Shown: piece by piece, positions 36,764 to 48,323 of the stretch | Position numbering within the stretch: the stretch's first letter is position 1 | Layout of the letters: each line of letters begins with the position of its first letter | Assembly (NCBI RefSeq): GCF_011752565.1 | Contig: NZ_VWXK01000006.1 | Coordinates: 1-64,000, forward strand | Source: Pantoea sp. Ap-967 | Lineage (GTDB): Bacteria > Pseudomonadota > Gammaproteobacteria > Pseudomonadales > Pseudomonadaceae | Length of the DNA stretch: 64,000 nt | Direction: 5' to 3' | Notes under the pieces: model-generated | What the model saw: the letters and a program-made list of their open reading frames with translations, nothing else | Told to the model about the DNA's origin: nothing | Database searches by the model: none | Translations under genes and position numbers: made by a program

Positions 36764-37114
36764 TCAGGACAGTTTTTCCTTGATGCGAGCGGCTTTGCCG
36801 GACAGGTCGCGCAGGTAGTACAGCTTGGCTTTACGCACGTCACCACGACGTTTCACGGCCAGGCTGTCGATCTGCGGGCTGTAGGTCTGGAAGGTACGCT
36901 CAACGCCTACGCCGCTGGAGATCTTGCGCACGGTGAAAGCGCTGTTCAGGCCGCGGTTACGCTTGGCGATGACAACGCCTTCGAACGCCTGCAGACGGGA
37001 ACGATCACCTTCCTTCACTTTAACCTGAACGACGATGGTGTCGCCTGGTGCGAAGGTTGGGATTTCCTTGCTCATCTGCTCGGCTTCGAGCTGCTGGATG
37101 ATCTTGTTGGTCAT
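36764..37114 (-). CDS. rplS: 50S ribosomal protein L19
   Basis: 116 residues matching L19 throughout ([43 protein letters not shown]-like central SYSPQIDS equivalent [11 protein letters not shown]). L19 sits at the 30S-50S interface. Last gene of the rpsP operon; about 42 bases after trmD. Confidence 0.98.
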   Translation of the reverse strand: MTNKIIQQLEAEQMSKEIPTFAPGDTIVVQVKVKEGDRSRLQAFEGVVIAKRNRGLNSAFTVRKISSGVGVERTFQTYSPQIDSLAVKRRGDVRKAKLYYLRDLSGKAARIKEKLS

Positions 37115-37156
37115 GCTGTGCTCCTAAGATGGATACGTGATCCACCATCGATACGT

Positions 37157-37909
37157 TTAACTATCGTCCCGCTCGCGGAGGTATTCCTCGAGCAGCTTCT
37201 TCTCTTCTCCAGAAAGCGAGCGACTTTCCAGAAGATCGGCGCGTCGTTCGAAGGTCCTACCAAGGGACTGCTTCATCCGCCAACGCCGGATATGTGCATG
37301 GTTGCCACTTAGCAACACGTCGGGAACACGCTGATCCGCATACACCTCAGGTCGGGTGTAGTGCGGGCAATCCAGCAGACCGTCGGTGAAGGAATCTTCT
37401 TCCGCCGAGTCCACATGCCCTAAAGCTCCGGGCAGCAGCCGCGTAACCGCATCGATCAGTACCATGGCCGGCAGCTCGCCACCGGAAAGCACATAGTCCC
37501 CAATCGACCACTCCTCATCGACATGAGCCTCGATAAAGCGCTCGTCGATGCCTTCATAACGACCGGCGATCAGGATCAACGATTCCTGTTCGGCCAGGCC
37601 TTTGACCGCCTGCTGAGTCAGCTTGCGGCCTTGTGGCGAGAGGTAGATGACCTTCGCCGATGCTCCAGTTGCCTGCCTGGCGCTAACCAGGGCGTCTTCC
37701 AGAGGCTTGATCTTCATCACCATGCCCGGACCACCGCCAAACGGCCGATCATCCACCGTGTGGTGACGATCTGTGGTGTAGTCCCGCGGGTTCCAGCAGG
37801 TTACCTGAAGCAACCCCTGTTTCACCGCGCGGCTGGTAATGCCGTACTCCGTGATGGCCGAGAACATCTCGGGGAACAACGTGATGACGTCTACGCGAAG
37901 GTTACCCAT
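37157..37909 (-). CDS. trmD: tRNA (guanine-N1)-methyltransferase TrmD
   Basis: A 250-residue SPOUT-family enzyme that methylates G37 of tRNAs reading CNN codons, protecting the frame. The S-adenosylmethionine-binding knot is visible as [20 protein letters not shown], and [12 protein letters not shown] is in the N-terminal part. It starts three bases after rimM. Confidence 0.98.
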   Translation of the reverse strand: MGNLRVDVITLFPEMFSAITEYGITSRAVKQGLLQVTCWNPRDYTTDRHHTVDDRPFGGGPGMVMKIKPLEDALVSARQATGASAKVIYLSPQGRKLTQQAVKGLAEQESLILIAGRYEGIDERFIEAHVDEEWSIGDYVLSGGELPAMVLIDAVTRLLPGALGHVDSAEEDSFTDGLLDCPHYTRPEVYADQRVPDVLLSGNHAHIRRWRMKQSLGRTFERRADLLESRSLSGEEKKLLEEYLRERDDS

Positions 37910-37912
37910 CGT

Positions 37913-38449
37913 TTAGAAGTCCGCGTCCCATTCAACCCGCATCACGCCTGCTTCCAGGTCGATACCGAGCACGCATTGCGCCGTATAGGGCAACAGACGC
38001 TCGCGATCATCCAGGCTGCCTGCGCAGGGCTTGACCACCATTACATCGTTCGCACCGGTCTCCAACAGGTGATCGACCTTGCCGAACAGCTGTTCGTCCT
38101 GGTTGATGACCTTCAGACCCACCAACTGGTACCAGTAGTACTCGTCAGCGGCCAGGTTGGGCAAAAGGCTCCGCGGGATGCAGATTTCGTAACCGCTCAG
38201 AAGACGGGCTTCATCACGATCGTCGAGGCCTTTCAGTTTCACGACCAGGCCCTTCTGGGAGCCACGACCGTTGACCAGCTCGACCTGCTTTACCTTGCCT
38301 TCGTGCCGAAGCGTCCAGCGCGGATAATCCAACAGGTTTTCAATCGGATCGGTAAAGGAATACACCTTCACCTCGCCGCGAACGCCGTGAACCGAAAAAA
38401 TCTTGCCAACGACGATGAGGTCGTCAGCCTTTTCTGGCGTCGCGTTCAT
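37913..38449 (-). CDS. rimM: 16S rRNA processing protein RimM
   Basis: 178 residues. An N-terminal RimM domain (IVVGKIFSVHGVRGEVKVYS) and a PRC-barrel domain (YYWYQLVGLKVINQDEQLFG). It assists maturation of the 30S head and binds S19. Five bases from rpsP and three from trmD. Confidence 0.97.
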   Translation of the reverse strand: MNATPEKADDLIVVGKIFSVHGVRGEVKVYSFTDPIENLLDYPRWTLRHEGKVKQVELVNGRGSQKGLVVKLKGLDDRDEARLLSGYEICIPRSLLPNLAADEYYWYQLVGLKVINQDEQLFGKVDHLLETGANDVMVVKPCAGSLDDRERLLPYTAQCVLGIDLEAGVMRVEWDADF

Positions 38450-38454
38450 ATTTC

Positions 38455-38706
38455 TTAGGCAGCAGCCTTGGCAGCTTCCTTCAGCAGCTGAGCAACGCGC
38501 TCAGACGGCTGTGCACCCTGGCTCAGCCAGTAGGTGACGCGCTCTTGGTTGACCGACAGTTTAACTTCGGCGCCAGCGGCGATTGGGTTGAAGAAACCTA
38601 CGCGCTCAACGAAACGGCCGTCACGGGCGTTACGCGAGTTGGTCACGGTCAGGTGGTAGAATGGGCGCTTTTTCGAGCCGCCACGGGCCAGACGAATGGT
38701 TACCAT
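38455..38706 (-). CDS. rpsP: 30S ribosomal protein S16
   Basis: 83 residues beginning [19 protein letters not shown], the conserved S16 N terminus, ending at AKAAA. First gene of the ribosomal operon; a longer open frame upstream is not used. AGGAAC precedes the ATG by 11 bases. Confidence 0.98.
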   Translation of the reverse strand: MVTIRLARGGSKKRPFYHLTVTNSRNARDGRFVERVGFFNPIAAGAEVKLSVNQERVTYWLSQGAQPSERVAQLLKEAAKAAA

Positions 38707-38966
38707 GTGAACATCGTTCCTATAGTCGGTGCTGCAGTTGATACAGCAGCTGGTACTGCAAATCTGAATGCCAAATAGGCACACGGGTGCCCAAAAGGCC
38801 GCATATTCTCGGGGAATACACGGACATTTGCAAATGCCTTTTTCGGCAAGGCCCTGCCTTACCGTTCAGATCTGCCGGTTAAGCCACGCATTTCGTGGCC
38901 GTCATCCCGCCGTAGCGGGGTTTCCGGGCGCCCGCCTTAATGCAGGCAAGCGCCCAAGAACAGGGG
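38707..38966. other. Intergenic region between ffh and rpsP (no gene)
   Basis: It holds the leader and promoter of the rpsP operon and two hairpins just after the ffh stop on the minus strand: CCCGC-TAC-GCGGG-like near 38910-38930 and GCCACG-AAAT-CGTGGC at 38885-38900. Neither has a clear T-run, so ffh may read into rpsP or end by Rho. No small ORF with support is seen. Confidence 0.5.
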
Positions 38967-40343
<1,377 letters not shown>

Positions 40344-40656
40344 GGTGATCCTTTCAGGCCCAGTAAAAGCCGAGGTTTGTCAGGCGCCCGCGAGGAAATG
40401 CACACCCGCCAGGCACAGCAAGGCGGCGATTATAGCGAAGTGCGGCGGCGGCGCACACCTTGGGAGACATTCGGTGCCTGCAATGGCCTCTTCATGGGCA
40501 AGCCCGCTGCCACAGGTTCTCCACTGCATGCAAAGCCTGTGTTGTACCTGTGGCAGCGGGCTTGCCCACGAAGGCCCCGAGACAAACCACCAGTCTTCCT
40601 AGAGCAACGAAAACTGTGCCAAACTCCGTCTCTTTAAGGCTCTGCACCCAGGACTT
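40344..40656. other. Divergent intergenic region between ffh and ypjD (no gene)
   Basis: About 310 bases containing the divergent promoters and the REP pair at 40484-40580. No supported ORF. Confidence 0.6.
40484..40580. repeat. Inverted REP-like pair
   Basis: TTCATGGGCAAGCCCGCTGC and its complement GGCAGCGGGCTTGCCCACGA around a ~40-base spacer that itself contains ACAGG/CCTGT arms. A variant of the GGGGCAAGCCCGCTCC class. Confidence 0.85.
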
Positions 40657-41466
40657 ATGGTCTCCTCACCCAGCCTCATCCCCAACGTGATCGCCGCCGG
40701 CCTTTATATAGCAGCGGCCATCTACCAGGGCGCTTACCTCACCCAGGGCCGCAAAGCCGACAAGCGCCTGCTTGGCCTGCTCGGCACCCTCGCTGTCGTC
40801 GCCCAGGGCGGTGCGCTGTTCTTCCAGCTGATTACCCCGCTGGGCCTGAGCCTGGACTTCTTCAGCGCAGCCAGCCTGATCGCCGTGGCGGTCATCGGCC
40901 TGACCTTGCTGGCCTGCATGCGCATCCCGGTGGAAAACCTGCTGGTACTGCTGTTCCCCATGGGCGCGGTCACCGCGCTGCTGGCGCAGTTCGCGCCGCC
41001 GGGCACGGTGCCGCTGATCAACGAAGAGCCGGGCATCCTCGCGCACATCCTGCTGTCGATCCTGGCCTACGGCCTGTTCACCATCGCGGTGTTCCAATCG
41101 TTGCTGTTGCTGCTGCAGGACCGCCAACTGAAGAACAAGCACCCCTCCGGGCTGATTCGCAACTTCCCACCGCTGCAAACCATGGAAAGCCTGCTGTTCG
41201 GTTTCCTCTGGGCCGGTTGGTGCCTGCTGTCGCTGTCGCTGATCTCGGGCTGGCTGTTCCTCGACAACCTGTTCGCCCAGCACCTGGTGCACAAGACCCT
41301 GCTCGCCTGCGTGGCCTGGGTGGTGTTCAGCGTGCTGCTGTGGGGCCGCACCCGCCTGGGCTGGCGCGGGCACAAGGCGATCCGCTGGACCCTGGCCGGT
41401 TTCTGCCTGCTGATGCTGGCCTATTTCGGCAGCAAGCTGGTCCGCGAATTCATCCTGCACATCTGA
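40657..41466 (+). CDS. ypjD: Inner membrane protein YpjD (CcsA-like cytochrome c assembly fold)
   Basis: A 269-residue polytopic protein with about eight hydrophobic segments. It belongs to the cytochrome c assembly (CcsA/CcmC-like) superfamily; EEPGILAHILLSILAYGLF and the VHKTLLACVAWVVF segment contain the conserved histidines that could bind haem. E. coli YpjD has the same neighbours (ffh on one side, a CNNM/CBS protein on the other). Physiological role is not settled. Confidence 0.88.
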   Translation: MVSSPSLIPNVIAAGLYIAAAIYQGAYLTQGRKADKRLLGLLGTLAVVAQGGALFFQLITPLGLSLDFFSAASLIAVAVIGLTLLACMRIPVENLLVLLFPMGAVTALLAQFAPPGTVPLINEEPGILAHILLSILAYGLFTIAVFQSLLLLLQDRQLKNKHPSGLIRNFPPLQTMESLLFGFLWAGWCLLSLSLISGWLFLDNLFAQHLVHKTLLACVAWVVFSVLLWGRTRLGWRGHKAIRWTLAGFCLLMLAYFGSKLVREFILHI

Positions 41467-41475
41467 CGGCCGCCC

Positions 41476-42678
41476 ATGGATACCCTGCCGTACGCCCCGC
41501 TTCTCGGCATCCTCGCACTGGCCCTGCTGTGGTCGGCGCTGTTCACTGCGGTGGACACCGCGCGCCTGCAGCTCAACGGCTCGCTGCGCAACGGCGATGA
41601 CGGCCAGCCGCAACTGCCGGCCCAGGCCCTGGTGCTGTGCGCAAGCCTGGGCAAGTTGCTGGTACTTGGCCTGGCCTGCCTGATCGGCCAGCGCCAAAGC
41701 GGTGAACACGGTTTCTGGCTGGCCGGCTTGGGCGCGGTGGCGGCCCTGCTGGTGTTCGCCGAATACCTGCCGCGGCGCCTGGCCCGGCGCAACCCGCTGG
41801 CCTTCATCAGCCTCGGCGCCAGCCTGCACCCGTTCCCCCTCGCCCTGCTGCAGCCCCTGGCCTGCCTGTTCGACGGTACCGCCAAGCTGATCCTGCGGCC
41901 GTTTCGCGTGCAGCCCACGGCCGTGGCCCTGCACCCCGAGGAAGACGACGACTTCGACGACGACGAACTCGAAGCCCCGCGCCATGGCCTGCTCGATGGC
42001 CTGCAATCGCTGGACAAGATCACCGTCAACGACATCCTGGTGCCGCGCAACGAAGTGGACGGCATCAACCTCGACGACCCCATGGAGCGCATCATCGAGC
42101 AGCTGATCGTCAGCCGCCACACGCGCCTGCCGGTGTACCACAGCGACATCAACCAGGTTGAGGCGATCCTCAACACCAAGTTGATCAGCCACTTGCTGCC
42201 CAGGGCCGAGCTGACCCTGGAACACCTCAAGGGCGCCTGCTACGAGCCCTATTTCGTGCCGGAAAGCACGCCGCTGCAGCTGCAATTGCTGAACTTCCAC
42301 AAGCAACAGCGCCGGCTTGGGGTGGTGGTGGACGAGTATGGCGAGGTGCTGGGCATCGTCACCCTCGAAGACATCCTCGAAGAAATCGTCGGCGAGTTCG
42401 AGGACGAACAGAGCCTGGACAACCCCCATGTACACCCCCAGCCCGATGGCACCTTCGTCATCGAAGGCACCGCCTCGCTGCGCGAGATCAACCGCACCCT
42501 GGGCTGGCACCTGCCCTGCGACGGCGGGCCGAAAACCCTCAACGGGCTGGTCACCGAGGCGCTGGAAAGCATTCCGGAAAGCGCCGTATGCGTGAAGATC
42601 GGCCGTTATCGCCTGGAAATCCTCGAAACCGAGGACAATTGCGCCAGCAAGGTACTGGTGTGGACCGTGACCCGCTAG
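41476..42678 (+). CDS. CNNM/CBS-domain transporter-associated protein (CorB/YfjD-like)
   Basis: A 400-residue membrane protein: CNNM (DUF21) domain with several membrane segments (about 1-150), two CBS repeats in the middle (ITVNDILVPRNEVDGI and RLGVVVDEYGEVLGIVTLED), and a C-terminal CorC/HlyC domain (FVIEGTASLREINRTLGW). The family is linked to magnesium and cobalt homeostasis. It is 9 bases downstream of ypjD, a conserved pair. Confidence 0.92.
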   Translation: MDTLPYAPLLGILALALLWSALFTAVDTARLQLNGSLRNGDDGQPQLPAQALVLCASLGKLLVLGLACLIGQRQSGEHGFWLAGLGAVAALLVFAEYLPRRLARRNPLAFISLGASLHPFPLALLQPLACLFDGTAKLILRPFRVQPTAVALHPEEDDDFDDDELEAPRHGLLDGLQSLDKITVNDILVPRNEVDGINLDDPMERIIEQLIVSRHTRLPVYHSDINQVEAILNTKLISHLLPRAELTLEHLKGACYEPYFVPESTPLQLQLLNFHKQQRRLGVVVDEYGEVLGIVTLEDILEEIVGEFEDEQSLDNPHVHPQPDGTFVIEGTASLREINRTLGWHLPCDGGPKTLNGLVTEALESIPESAVCVKIGRYRLEILETEDNCASKVLVWTVTR

Positions 42679-42952
42679 CTATACTCGGGTCACGCTTACC
42701 CAGCCCCGCCGTCCCGCCTGCTACCCGCACCCGGCGCCCCACGGCCAGTCCGCTCCACTGACACGCCCCGCGGTCCTGCTTCACTACCCCGAACAGTGCC
42801 CGCTTCGCCCCTACCCCCCTTGGGCTATCGTCAGTCGGGCGAACACAACAACAAAACGCTCCGGCGCCCGCGCGCCCGTGCCTGCCTGCATTCAGGCGCA
42901 CACCGTCGCGGGCCTGCCCATGGCGCGAACCAGACTGTTAGGGACCTACTTA

Positions 42953-44254
42953 ATGACAACCAGCAGCACCTATGCCCAGGCGCCTGCCGCGCCGGTCAAC
43001 TCGCCAGCCCGGGTGGCGACTGCCAGCTTCATCGGCACTGCCATCGAGTTCTACGATTTCTACGTGTACGCCACCGCCGCCGCCCTGGTGATCGGCCCGG
43101 TGTTCTTCCCGTCCGGCTCGGGCACGGCGCAGATGCTCGCGGCGTTCCTCACCTTCGGCATCGCCTTCCTGGCCCGCCCACTGGGCTCGGCGCTGTTCGG
43201 CCATTTCGGCGACCGCATCGGGCGCAAGTCGACGCTGGTCGCCTCGCTGCTGCTGATGGGCGTGTCCACCACCTTGATTGGCGTGCTGCCCGGCTATGAC
43301 AGCATCGGCATGTGGGCGCCGATCCTGCTCTGCCTGCTGCGCTTCGGCCAGGGCCTGGGCCTTGGCGGTGAATGGGGCGGCGCGGCGTTGCTGGCCACCG
43401 AGAACGCCCCGCAAGGCAAGCGCGCCTGGTTCGGCATGTTCCCGCAACTGGGCCCCTCGATCGGCTTCCTCGCCGCCAACGGCCTGTTCCTGACCCTGGC
43501 CCTGCTGCTCAGTGACGAGCAGTTCCGTGCCTGGGGCTGGCGCATTCCGTTCCTGCTCAGTGCCGCGCTGGTGATGGTGGGCCTGTACGTGCGCCTGAAG
43601 CTGGAAGAAAGCCCGGTGTTCGCCAAGGCCGTGGCACGCCATGAGCGGGTGAAGCTGCCGGTGGTCGACCTGTTCGCCAAGTACTGGGTGCCAACCCTGC
43701 TGGGTGCAGCGGCCATGGTGGTGTGCTACGCGCTGTTCTATATCTCGACGGTGTTCTCGCTGAGCTATGGCGTGACCACGCTGGGCTACAGCCGTGAAAC
43801 CTTCCTGGGCCTGCTGTGCTTCGCAGTGGTCTTCATGGCCCTGGCCACACCGCTGTCGGCCTGGCTCAGCGACCGCTATGGGCGCAAACCGGTGCTGATC
43901 GTCGGCGGCCTGCTGGCGGTGGCATCGGGCTTTACCATGGAGCCGCTGCTGACCTCGGGGTCGACCACGGGCGTGGCGCTGTTCCTGGCCATCGAGCTGT
44001 TCCTGATGGGGGTGACTTTCGCCCCGATGGGGGCATTGCTGCCTGAGCTGTTCCCCACCCACGTGCGCTATACCGGCGCGTCGGCAGCCTACAACCTGGG
44101 CGGCATCGTCGGCGCCTCGGCGGCGCCGTTCTTTGCCCAGAAGCTGGTGAGCATGGGGGGCTTGAGCTGGGTGGGAGGCTATGTGTCGGCGGCGGCTGTG
44201 CTCAGCCTGATTGCTGTGTTGTGCCTTAAAGAAACCCGACACACCGAGCTGTAA
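42953..44254 (+). CDS. MFS metabolite:H+ symporter (MHS family)
   Basis: A 433-residue 12-TM transporter. The N-terminal TASFIGTAIEFYDFYVYATA and the loop motif GHFGDRIGRKST, repeated as SDRYGRKP after TM8, place it in the metabolite:H+ symporter family with ShiA and ProP-like proteins. The substrate (often a carboxylic or aromatic acid) cannot be deduced. The start at 42953 is preferred over an upstream in-frame codon because AGGGA lies nine bases before it. The 270 bases upstream are pyrimidine-rich and hold no gene. Confidence 0.92.
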   Translation: MTTSSTYAQAPAAPVNSPARVATASFIGTAIEFYDFYVYATAAALVIGPVFFPSGSGTAQMLAAFLTFGIAFLARPLGSALFGHFGDRIGRKSTLVASLLLMGVSTTLIGVLPGYDSIGMWAPILLCLLRFGQGLGLGGEWGGAALLATENAPQGKRAWFGMFPQLGPSIGFLAANGLFLTLALLLSDEQFRAWGWRIPFLLSAALVMVGLYVRLKLEESPVFAKAVARHERVKLPVVDLFAKYWVPTLLGAAAMVVCYALFYISTVFSLSYGVTTLGYSRETFLGLLCFAVVFMALATPLSAWLSDRYGRKPVLIVGGLLAVASGFTMEPLLTSGSTTGVALFLAIELFLMGVTFAPMGALLPELFPTHVRYTGASAAYNLGGIVGASAAPFFAQKLVSMGGLSWVGGYVSAAAVLSLIAVLCLKETRHTEL

Positions 44255-44261
44255 GGTATTG

Positions 44262-44378
44262 GGGCCGCCTTGCGGCCCTATCGCGACCTTTGGTCGCTCC
44301 TACGGTAGGAGCGGCCAAAGCCCCATTCGCGCCTGGTAGGAGCGACCCAAGGTCGCGATAGGGCCGCAAAGCGGCCCC
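44262..44378. repeat. Array of REP-like inverted repeats
   Basis: Three copies of the class TATCGCGACCTTTGGTCGCT or its complement, bounded by GGGGCCGC...GCGGCCCC outer arms. Between the convergent MFS and purT genes; likely also a transcription stop. Confidence 0.85.
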
Positions 44379-44391
44379 GCACGGTGCCGGA

Positions 44392-45573
44392 TCAGAACTC
44401 GACCTTGACCGCCTGCGATGCACGGGTCGCCTTGGCCCGCGCAGCCTCGATCGACTCATCCCGCGCCAGGCAAACGCCCATGCGCCGCGTGCCATTGATT
44501 TCCGGCTTGCCGAACAGGCGAATGGCCGTGTCCGGCTCGCTCAGGGCAGCACCCAGGTTGGCGAAGCTGGTCTGCTGCGACTGGCCTTCAGGCAGGATCA
44601 CCGCCGAGGCCGACGGCCCGAACTGGCGCACCACCGGGATCGGCAGGCCGAGAATGGCGCGGGCGTGCAGGGCGAACTGCGACAGGTCCTGGGAGATCAG
44701 CGTTACCAGGCCGGTGTCGTGCGGGCGCGGCGACACTTCGCTGAACCACACCTGGTCGCCCTTGACGAACAGCTCCACACCGAACAGGCCACGCCCGCCC
44801 AGGGCATCGGTGACCGCCTTGGCCACCCGCTGCGACTCGGCCAGGGCCTTGGGGCTCATGGCCTGGGGCTGCCAGGACTCCTGGTAGTCGCCCTTTTCCT
44901 GACGGTGGCCGACCGGTTCCAGGTAGGTGGTGCCGCCCACATGGCGCACGGTCAGCAGGGTGATTTCGTAGTCGAAGTCGATAAAGCCCTCGATGATTAC
45001 CCGGCCCTTGCCGGCGCGGCCGCCTTCCTGGGCGTAGTCCCACGATTTCTGCAGGTCGGCATCGCTGCGCAGCAGGCTCTGGCCCTTGCCCGAGGAACTC
45101 ATCACCGGCTTCACCACGCATGGGTAGCCCAGGTCGGCGACGGCCTTGGCGTAGTCTTCGTAGGTGTCGGCGAAGTGGTACGGCGAGGTCGGCAGGTCCA
45201 GCTCTTCGGCGGCCAGGCGGCGGATGCCTTCGCGGTTCATGGTCAGCTGGGTGGCACGGGCGGTCGGCACCACGTTGAAGCCTTCGCTTTCCAGTTCCAC
45301 CAGGGTGGCCGTGGCGATGGCCTCGATTTCAGGCACGATGTAGTGCGGTTTTTCCGCCTCGATGATGGCCCGCAGGGCAACGCCGTCGAGCATGTTGACC
45401 ACATGGCTGCGGTGCGCCACCTGCATCGCCGGGGCATTGGCGTAGCGGTCCACGGCGATCACTTCGACGCCCAGGCGCTGCAGCTCGATCACCACTTCCT
45501 TGCCCAGCTCGCCACAGCCGCAGAGCAGTACACGGGTCGCGGTTGGCGACAATGGGGTTCCGATACGGGTCAT
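44392..45573 (-). CDS. purT: Formate-dependent phosphoribosylglycinamide formyltransferase 2
   Basis: A 393-residue ATP-grasp enzyme that makes formyl-GAR from GAR, formate and ATP in purine synthesis. The start [30 protein letters not shown], the [17 protein letters not shown]-grasp loop and the SPRPHDTG motif are typical. Gene length matches the family. Confidence 0.97.
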   Translation of the reverse strand: MTRIGTPLSPTATRVLLCGCGELGKEVVIELQRLGVEVIAVDRYANAPAMQVAHRSHVVNMLDGVALRAIIEAEKPHYIVPEIEAIATATLVELESEGFNVVPTARATQLTMNREGIRRLAAEELDLPTSPYHFADTYEDYAKAVADLGYPCVVKPVMSSSGKGQSLLRSDADLQKSWDYAQEGGRAGKGRVIIEGFIDFDYEITLLTVRHVGGTTYLEPVGHRQEKGDYQESWQPQAMSPKALAESQRVAKAVTDALGGRGLFGVELFVKGDQVWFSEVSPRPHDTGLVTLISQDLSQFALHARAILGLPIPVVRQFGPSASAVILPEGQSQQTSFANLGAALSEPDTAIRLFGKPEINGTRRMGVCLARDESIEAARAKATRASQAVKVEF

Positions 45574-45650
45574 TTCAGGTCCTCGAAGGCGTCCGGGGGC
45601 CGCGCCAGGCGTGGCATGGCCCGCTGAAAAAGGACCGGTATTCTACACCA

Positions 45651-46118
45651 TCAGCCGGCCACGGCGGCCCGCCGCGCGCGAAATGCCATGGCCAGCCACA
45701 CCGCGGTGACGCCGGCGAACTTGGACGCCATGGCGGTGCCGATCACCACCGGGGTAAGCGCGCCGATCATGCCGAAGAAGATGAAGGTGTCCACCGGAAT
45801 GCTCAGCGCCGAACTCAGCCACAGGCGGTCGCGCAATGGCCGGCGGGTGATGCTGAACACCAGCCAGTCGATCAGCTCGGAAATGAAGAACGCGGTGGCG
45901 CTGGCCAGGGCGATGGCCGGTTCCGAGGTGACGTAGGACAGCACCAGGGCCAGCAGCATGGCCACCAGCGCACCATGGCCGAAGCGGGTCTGCACCATGT
46001 CGCGCAGGATGAACACCAAACCGCCCCAGCAGGACCAGATGATGTCCAGGTGCGGGGCGCTGGAGAAGGCGTAGTTGATCAGCACTACGCTGCTGATGTA
46101 GGCAATGAGATAGAACAT
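45651..46118 (-). CDS. VUT-family membrane protein (queuosine-precursor-transporter-like)
   Basis: A 155-residue membrane protein with about five hydrophobic segments. It contains ISELIDWLVFSITRRPLRDRLW, the region conserved in vitamin-uptake (VUT, YhhQ-like) transporters. YhhQ transports preQ0/preQ1, but this protein is shorter than YhhQ and the substrate is not certain. The ribosome-binding site is weak. It is upstream of purT on the same strand. Confidence 0.8.
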   Translation of the reverse strand: MFYLIAYISSVVLINYAFSSAPHLDIIWSCWGGLVFILRDMVQTRFGHGALVAMLLALVLSYVTSEPAIALASATAFFISELIDWLVFSITRRPLRDRLWLSSALSIPVDTFIFFGMIGALTPVVIGTAMASKFAGVTAVWLAMAFRARRAAVAG

Positions 46119-46159
46119 GGGCAGTTTGTCTGTGGGCAAGCCGGACAGATTAGCGGTGG

Positions 46160-46250
46160 CACCTTCGCGGGACAAGCCCGCGCCTAAAGGTACCGCTCCG
46201 CCCTCGGGAAAATGATGCCCTTGTAGGAGCGGGCTTGCCCCGCGAAGCAG
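46160..46250. repeat. REP pair (inverted, one degenerate)
   Basis: A degenerate left copy (CGCGGGACAAGCCCGCGCCT) and a perfect right copy (TTGTAGGAGCGGGCTTGCCC) with about 30 bases between. Confidence 0.85.
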
Positions 46251-46261
46251 CCAGCGCAGCA

Positions 46262-46465
46262 TCACCCGCCAATAATCAACCCGGCCGCCAGCGCCCGCTC
46301 ATGGCACAGCTTGAGCACCGCACGCCGTTCGCTGTTGTCCATCCGCCCCCAGCGGCCGATCTCGGCCACGGTGCGTTGGCAGCCGGTGCAAACATCCTGC
46401 TCGTCCAGCGCGCAAATACTCACGCACGGGGAGGCCACCGGCCGTTCTACCGCCACTTCACTCAT
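46262..46465 (-). CDS. DUF1289 family protein
   Basis: A 67-residue protein with the family's cysteine pattern [10 protein letters not shown]...CTGCQRT, then EIGRW. It may bind a metal; no function is established. The start at 46465 is eight bases inside the end of the carbonic-anhydrase-like gene, so the two are co-translated. Confidence 0.85.
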   Translation of the reverse strand: MSEVAVERPVASPCVSICALDEQDVCTGCQRTVAEIGRWGRMDNSERRAVLKLCHERALAAGLIIGG

Positions 46466-46982
46466 CGTCGACCACCAGCTCCCGTGCATAACGCTGGGCA
46501 TTATGCACATAGTGCGCGGCGCTGGCTTCGAGCATGCGCATCTGCTGCTCGCTCAGCTCCCGCACCACCTTGCCCGGCGAGCCCATCACCAGCGAACCGT
46601 CGGGAATCTCCTTGCCCTCCGGGATCAGCGCATTGGCGCCGATGATGCAATGCTTGCCGATACGCGCGCCGTTGAGGATCACCGCATTGATGCCGACCAG
46701 GCTGTAGTCGCCCACCGTGCAGCCATGCAGCATGGCGTTGTGACCGACGGTCACGCCCTTGCCCAGGGTCAGCGGCGAACCCATGTCGGTGTGCATCACG
46801 GTGCCGTCCTGGACATTGCTGTCCTCGCCGATGTCGATCAGCTCGTTGTCACCACGCAGCACCGCGCCGAACCACACGTTGGCGCGCGCCTGCAGGCGCA
46901 CCTTGCCGATCAGGGTGGCGTTGGGGGCAGCCCAGCTGGTGGGATGGCAGTCGACCCGGTGGTCGCCCAGGCGGTATTTCAT
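46458..46982 (-). CDS. Gamma-carbonic-anhydrase-like protein (left-handed beta helix)
   Basis: A 174-residue hexapeptide-repeat protein. The three metal-binding histidines of the gamma class can be placed at His64, His81 and His86 ([16 protein letters not shown]). Repeats such as [18 protein letters not shown] form the beta helix. Family members include YrdA/PaaY-like proteins without proven anhydrase activity, so enzymatic activity is uncertain. GAGGA eight bases upstream supports the ATG at 46982. Confidence 0.9.
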   Translation of the reverse strand: MKYRLGDHRVDCHPTSWAAPNATLIGKVRLQARANVWFGAVLRGDNELIDIGEDSNVQDGTVMHTDMGSPLTLGKGVTVGHNAMLHGCTVGDYSLVGINAVILNGARIGKHCIIGANALIPEGKEIPDGSLVMGSPGKVVRELSEQQMRMLEASAAHYVHNAQRYARELVVDDE

Positions 46983-47026
46983 GTTCGCTTCCTCAGGGTT
47001 CACGCAGACGGCGGGGTGTGCCCCGC

Positions 47027-47626
47027 TCAGTTTTCGATGTAGCGCTCAGGGGGCTGGTGCAGGCTGATGCCGGCGTCATACAGCAGGTTGACCAGCTCGA
47101 CGATCATGATCGCCGACAGCCCCCAGATCTTGTATTCGCCATAGCGGTAGCTGGGCACGTACCAGCTGCGGCCCTGGTAGTCGATACGGTGGGTGTGGTC
47201 GCGCGGGTCCTGGCGGAAGAATTCCAGCGGCACGCTGAAGACTGCCGCGATTTCGGCATCGTTGGCGCGGTATTCGACGAAATCCGGGATCAGGCCGACG
47301 AACGGCGTTACTTTCAGGCCATGCAGGGAGATCAGCGGGCTGAGCGGGCCGACCACCTCCACCAGGCCCGGTGGCAGGCCGATTTCTTCTTCGGCTTCGC
47401 GCAGGGCGGTGAACACCAGGTCCGGGTCTTCCGGGTCGCGCCGCCCGCCGGGGAAGGCCACCTCACCGCCGTGGGTCGACAGCCCCTGGGCGCGCAGGGT
47501 CAAAACCAGCTCGGGCGCTTCGCTGCGGGTGATGGGCAAAAGTACCGCCGCCTCGGGGAACCGGCGGTCGGTTTCCAGTGAAGCGGGTTGGTGGTTGCTC
47601 ATACGGCGAAGTAGCTCGTCCAGCAT
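47027..47626 (-). CDS. Nudix hydrolase, CoA pyrophosphatase type
   Basis: A 199-residue Nudix hydrolase. The Nudix box [20 protein letters not shown]...EEIGL and the upstream GGEVAFPGG, the CoA-specific NuCoA-type context, point to hydrolysis of CoA and its derivatives (NudL-like). The ATG at 47626 has GAGAG upstream; a longer frame has no family match. It lies 44 bases upstream of the carbonic-anhydrase-like gene. Confidence 0.9.
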   Translation of the reverse strand: MLDELLRRMSNHQPASLETDRRFPEAAVLLPITRSEAPELVLTLRAQGLSTHGGEVAFPGGRRDPEDPDLVFTALREAEEEIGLPPGLVEVVGPLSPLISLHGLKVTPFVGLIPDFVEYRANDAEIAAVFSVPLEFFRQDPRDHTHRIDYQGRSWYVPSYRYGEYKIWGLSAIMIVELVNLLYDAGISLHQPPERYIEN

Positions 47627-47753
47627 TGCGCACTCTCGTTTCCAAAGCCTGCCCTGCATCATGCACCAAAAGCGCCGAGGCACCCAAGCCCCATCCGCTT
47701 GCGGCGGCCCCGCCGGGCGCGTCAAGATAACCCGGTCAACAGGGAATGAAAGC

Positions 47754-48305
47754 ATGAAATTCTGCAGCGCGTGCGGCCAGCCGGTCATTCAGCGGATCCC
47801 CGAGGGCGACAGCCGCCCGCGGTATGTCTGCGACCATTGCCAGACCATCCACTACCAGAACCCCAACATCGTCGCCGGGATACTGCCCACCTGGGGCAGC
47901 CAGGTGCTGCTGTGCCGCCGCGCCATCGAGCCGCGCCGCGGTTTCTGGACCCTGCCCGCCGGCTTCATGGAGAACGGTGAAACCCTCGACCAGGCGGCCC
48001 GCCGCGAAACCGTCGAGGAAGCCTGCGCCCGGGTCGGCGACATGGCCCTCTACCAACTGTTCGACCTGCCGCACATCAACCAGGTGCATGTGTTCTTCCG
48101 CGCCGAGCTTGCCGACCAGGACTTCGCCATCGGCGTCGAAAGCCTGGAGGTGCGCCTGTTCGAGGAGCACGAGATTCCGTGGGCGGAGCTGGCTTTCCGC
48201 ACCGTCACCCGCACACTAGAATGCTATTATCGCGACCGCATCGGGCAGCACTACCCCATAGGCCATGAATACCTGCCGCCGATGAACGTATCGCCCACCC
48301 CTTAA
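47754..48305 (+). CDS. Nudix hydrolase with N-terminal zinc ribbon
   Basis: 183 residues. A zinc ribbon (Cys4, Cys7, Cys26, Cys29) precedes the Nudix domain, whose box reads GFMENGETLDQAARRETVEE followed by A-C-A in place of the usual X-G. The zinc ribbon resembles that of NADH pyrophosphatases, but the SQPWPFPQS array of NudC is not present, so the substrate is open. Divergent from the other Nudix gene. Confidence 0.88.
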   Translation: MKFCSACGQPVIQRIPEGDSRPRYVCDHCQTIHYQNPNIVAGILPTWGSQVLLCRRAIEPRRGFWTLPAGFMENGETLDQAARRETVEEACARVGDMALYQLFDLPHINQVHVFFRAELADQDFAIGVESLEVRLFEEHEIPWAELAFRTVTRTLECYYRDRIGQHYPIGHEYLPPMNVSPTP

Positions 48306-48323
48306 GTTCGCAGGTGCTGCTTC

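Noticed and set aside
40666..42510. 614-codon antisense frame over ypjD and the CNNM gene
   Set aside because: Gln-rich nonsense translation, typical of reverse frames of GC-rich genes.
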